Shown here: positions 5,703-7,710 of the stretch, in pieces | How the letters are laid out: every line of letters starts with the position of its first letter | Numbering within the stretch: position 1 is the stretch's first letter | Source of the DNA: JAYEMH01 sp034717985 [NCBI: Candidatus Ratteibacteria bacterium] | GTDB taxonomy: Bacteria; CAZDME01; JAYEMH01 | Assembly: GCA_034717985.1 (NCBI GenBank) | Contig: JAYEMH010000045.1 | Location: forward strand, 1 to 7,710 | DNA: 7,710 bases | Direction: 5' to 3' | The notes under the pieces: generated by a model | Told to the model about the DNA's origin: nothing | Database searches by the model: none | Seen by the model: the letters and a program-made list of their open reading frames with translations, nothing else | Made by a program: the position numbers and the translations under genes

Positions 5703-7497
5703 ATCCAATAATATGTTTTACTTCTTCGCTTGTTAAAACTTCTTTTTCTAAAAGTGTCCGGGCTAATTTTTCCAGTTTATCTTTATTCTCTTTAAGTAAA
5801 TCACCCGCTCTCCCATAACATTCGTCAATTATCTTTCTTACTTCTGTATCAATTTTCCGGGCCGTCTCCTCGCTATAATTCTTCTCCTTGACAATATCCC
5901 TCCCCAAAAACACCTGACTGTCCTTGCGTCCCAGGGTAAGATTGCCTAACTTTTCGCTCATGCCAAATTCACAAACCATTCGATGAGCCGCTTCGGTGAC
6001 AATATTCAAGTCGTTCTGCGCGCCAGTACTCAATTGTTTGAAAATCAGCATTTCAGCCGCCCGTCCCCCCAAAAGAACGGTTATCTTCCCTAAAAGCTCG
6101 TCTTTGGTGTAAATATATCTATCCTCAGAAGCAAGTTGCATGGTATATCCCAGCGCCGCTATGCCCCGAGGAATAATTGAAACCTTGTGCAGGGAGTCCA
6201 CTTCTGGAATTAAGAGCGACAGAAGAGAATGACCTGATTCGTGATAGGCGACAATCTTTCTCTCCCGGTCGCTGAGAATTCGGCTTTTCCTCTCCGGGCC
6301 GGCCATTACCCGCTCAATAGCTTCTTCCATCTCTTTAACTTCAACCGCCTTTTTATCTTTCCGGGCGGCCAGCAGAGCGGCTTCATTTACTAAGTTAGCC
6401 AGATCTGCTCCGGAGAAACCGGATGTCTGCCGCGCAATTACTTTTAAATCGACATTTTTATCTAAAACCACATTCTTGCTATGTACTTTTAATATCGCTT
6501 CCCGCCCAATTAAATCGGGCTGATTAACCACTATCTGCCGGTCAAATCTTCCCGGACGGAGCAGGGCCGGATCCAGAACATCCGGGCGATTGGTAGAAGC
6601 TAAGAGAATTACTCCTTCTTGAGTGTTAAAACCGTCCATTTCTGCCAGAAGCTGATTCAGGGTTTGTTCCCGTTCATCATGCCCGCCTCCCAAACCGGCA
6701 AAACGCAGCCGGCCGACGGCATCAATCTCGTCGATAAATAGTATACAGGGTGCATTTTTCCTCCCGATATCAAAAAGATCCCTGACCCGGGAAGCTCCCA
6801 CTCCAACAAACATTTCTACAAAATCAGAACCGCTGATACTAAAAAAAGGCACCTGGGCCTCTCCGGCGACCGCTTTGGCTAAAAGGGTTTTACCTGATCC
6901 CGGCGGCCCCATAAGAAGAACTCCTTTAGGAATCCTGCCACCCAGCTTCTGGAATTTTTTGGGATCCTTGAGAAAAGAGATAACCTCCTGCAGCTCTTCT
7001 TTGGCTTCTTCCACTCCGGCAACATCAGCAAAAGTCACTTTAGTGGCGCTTTCGGAGTGAAGTTTCGCCTGGCTCTTGCCAAAATTGAAAACCTTGCCCC
7101 CGCCCTGAAACTGCCGGCGAATTAAAAACCAGAAAAACAAGATGAAAAGTAAAAAGGGGAAAAAAGAGAAAAGTATATTTCTCCAAACGCTTTCCGGCTC
7201 GGCTTTTATCTCAACCTTTTTGGAGCGGAGAATTTTGATCAATTCCGGATCTGGCGGAGCATAAGTCTTGAAGGCTTTCCCATCGGTAAATTCTCCGGTG
7301 ATATTGTCCTCTACAATTATCACCTTCAGGACTTCTCCCTTTTCCACCGCCTCCATAAATTCACTGAAGATAACTTCTTTACTGGGATTTAAAACTTGCG
7401 AGAAGTTATTAAAAATGATTAAAAGTCCAAGGAAAAATATAAGTCCTAAAATTAAATTGAGCTTTTTGGGCTTATCTGTCTTTTTAGGTTGACTCAC
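5668..7497 (-). CDS. ftsH: ATP-dependent zinc metalloprotease FtsH
   Basis: FtsH is a membrane-bound hexameric AAA protease that extracts and degrades misfolded membrane proteins and regulatory proteins. The 609-residue protein is complete. It has membrane segments at about 14-30 and 107-125 flanking a periplasmic or outer-face domain, then the AAA module with Walker A GPPGSGKT (197-204), pore loop MFVGVGASR (229-237), Walker B ILFIDEID (252-259) and second region of homology [18 protein letters not shown] (303-320). The protease site is HESGH (419-423), with Ser where E. coli has Ala, and the third zinc ligand is Asp496 (GAQNDLN). The start is GTG, chosen because GGAGG lies eight bases upstream (7506-7510) and the next residues match the family's N-terminus. 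It is the first gene of the operon, and its end overlaps folE. Confidence 0.98.
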   Translation of the reverse strand: MSQPKKTDKPKKLNLILGLIFFLGLLIIFNNFSQVLNPSKEVIFSEFMEAVEKGEVLKVIIVEDNITGEFTDGKAFKTYAPPDPELIKILRSKKVEIKAEPESVWRNILFSFFPFLLFILFFWFLIRRQFQGGGKVFNFGKSQAKLHSESATKVTFADVAGVEEAKEELQEVISFLKDPKKFQKLGGRIPKGVLLMGPPGSGKTLLAKAVAGEAQVPFFSISGSDFVEMFVGVGASRVRDLFDIGRKNAPCILFIDEIDAVGRLRFAGLGGGHDEREQTLNQLLAEMDGFNTQEGVILLASTNRPDVLDPALLRPGRFDRQIVVNQPDLIGREAILKVHSKNVVLDKNVDLKVIARQTSGFSGADLANLVNEAALLAARKDKKAVEVKEMEEAIERVMAGPERKSRILSDRERKIVAYHESGHSLLSLLIPEVDSLHKVSIIPRGIAALGYTMQLASEDRYIYTKDELLGKITVLLGGRAAEMLIFKQLSTGAQNDLNIVTEAAHRMVCEFGMSEKLGNLTLGRKDSQVFLGRDIVKEKNYSEETARKIDTEVRKIIDECYGRAGDLLKENKDKLEKLARTLLEKEVLTSEEVKHIIGYEPKKDRETRS

Positions 7498-7505
7498 TAT
7501 ATCTG

Positions 7506-7510
7506 CCTCC
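7506..7510 (-). promoter_or_regulatory. Ribosome binding site fixing the GTG start of ftsH
   Basis: GGAGG on the minus strand, eight bases before the GTG at 7497. It is the reason for choosing this GTG over other possible starts. Confidence 0.85.
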
Positions 7511-7540
7511 GTCTCTAAATTTCCTTATGTTTCACACTTA

Positions 7541-7569
7541 ATGATAACATACCCCGACCCTTTTATCAA
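7541..7569 (-). promoter_or_regulatory. Sigma-70-type promoter of the ftsH operon
   Basis: On the minus strand, TTGATA (7564-7569) is followed by a 17-base spacer and TATCAT (7541-7546). Each differs from consensus in one or two positions. A TG one base before the -10 box makes it an extended -10. Transcription would start near 7534, giving a leader of about 37 bases before the ftsH GTG. No other comparable promoter was seen in the window, so this one may drive all eight protein genes and perhaps the tRNAs. Confidence 0.75.
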
Positions 7570-7590
7570 GCTCTATATGGCTGTATGTAA

Positions 7591-7640
7591 CTAACATGTC
7601 AAGATGTCCGCTTTTTCTAACAAGTGATGTGTCCGCTTTT
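7591..7640. repeat. Two imperfect tandem repeats, core TGTCCGCTTTT
   Basis: The copies are 7591-7615 (25 bases) and 7617-7640 (24 bases). Both begin CTAACA and end TGTCCGCTTTT (7605-7615 and 7630-7640), with a shared GAT just before the core. The core repeats with a 25-base period. This is the pattern of sub-terminal transposase-binding repeats found at ends of IS21/IS481-like elements. The core has the same shape as the left-edge repeat (TGT[G/C]C[A/G]CTTTT) but is not identical. Confidence 0.7.
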
Positions 7641-7710
7641 GGTTAATGTTAGTAGTAGTTCTTTTTCTTTTGGCGGCCTTTTCTTTTTGTGAATAATGTG
7701 ATTTTGTGGA
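7591..7710. mobile_element. Possible end of an insertion sequence running off the right edge
   Basis: The tandem repeats at 7591-7640 are followed by 70 bases without an identifiable gene. On the minus strand two frames are open from the window edge to TAG stops lying in the repeats: one ends at 7591, the other at 7617. Either could be a transposase C-terminus, as at the left edge, but the region is A-rich and lysine-rich in both frames, so neither is called as a gene. The element boundary would lie about 20 bases upstream of the ftsH -35 box, leaving the promoter intact. Confidence 0.38.

Noticed and set aside
6225-6245. HESGH instead of HEAGH in FtsH as a possible loss of protease activity
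   Set aside because: Both zinc-binding histidines and the catalytic Glu are kept, and a small residue at the variable position of HExxH is tolerated.
7591-7710. Minus-strand frames entering from the right edge, with stops at 7591 and 7617
   Set aside because: Two frames are open at once in A-rich sequence, and neither product shows a clear transposase motif, so no gene is called.
1-7710. CRISPR array, phage genes, toxin-antitoxin pair, defence or biosynthetic system
   Set aside because: No multi-copy spaced repeats, no cargo genes and no unassigned protein genes are present. Every long frame is a known housekeeping gene.

Overview
The window is a bacterial chromosomal segment of housekeeping genes, almost all on the minus strand and probably one long transcription unit. 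Between 187 and 7497 there is very little non-coding DNA. In transcription order, right to left, it reads: ftsH, folE, folP, cdaA, cdaR (ybbR type), pdxJ, acpS, nnrD, then tRNA-Thr(UGU), tRNA-Tyr(GUA) and tRNA-Gly(UCC). Neighbouring genes overlap by 4 to about 40 bases or are 2 to 27 bases apart. No terminator-like hairpin is visible between any pair. A good sigma-70-type promoter (TTGATA, 17 bases, TATCAT) lies just upstream of ftsH.

The genes serve membrane proteolysis (FtsH), folate synthesis (GTP cyclohydrolase I and dihydropteroate synthase), c-di-AMP signalling (diadenylate cyclase and its membrane partner), pyridoxal phosphate synthesis (PdxJ), activation of acyl carrier protein (AcpS), and repair of damaged NAD(P)H (NnrD). 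Together they resemble the ftsH-folP-cdaA-cdaR-glmM-pdxJ-acpS-nnrD order known from several bacterial lineages, but glmM is missing from its usual place and folE sits between ftsH and folP. The three tRNAs keep the anticodons and order of the cluster that precedes tuf in many bacteria (thrU-tyrU-glyT in E. coli). All three encode their 3' CCA.

Both edges look like ends of insertion sequences. At the left, a plus-strand open frame running in from the edge (1-90) ends in what resembles the C-terminal tail of a DDE transposase, and its stop codon lies inside a pair of tandem repeats (69-112). At the right, another pair of tandem repeats (7591-7640) starts about 20 bases upstream of the ftsH -35 box. 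If the window is a whole contig, assembly probably broke in these two elements.

The organism cannot be named from this sequence. Moderate GC, a long-form FolP, a short two-repeat YbbR protein and a conserved but edited operon fit an uncultured or deep-branching bacterium. The gene order also occurs in Firmicutes-like and deltaproteobacteria-like relatives. No defence system, CRISPR array, biosynthetic cluster or plainly novel system is present. The points worth a second look are the insertion-sequence edges, the RHL (not RHR) motif in the cyclase, the absent glmM and the extra N-terminal domain of FolP.
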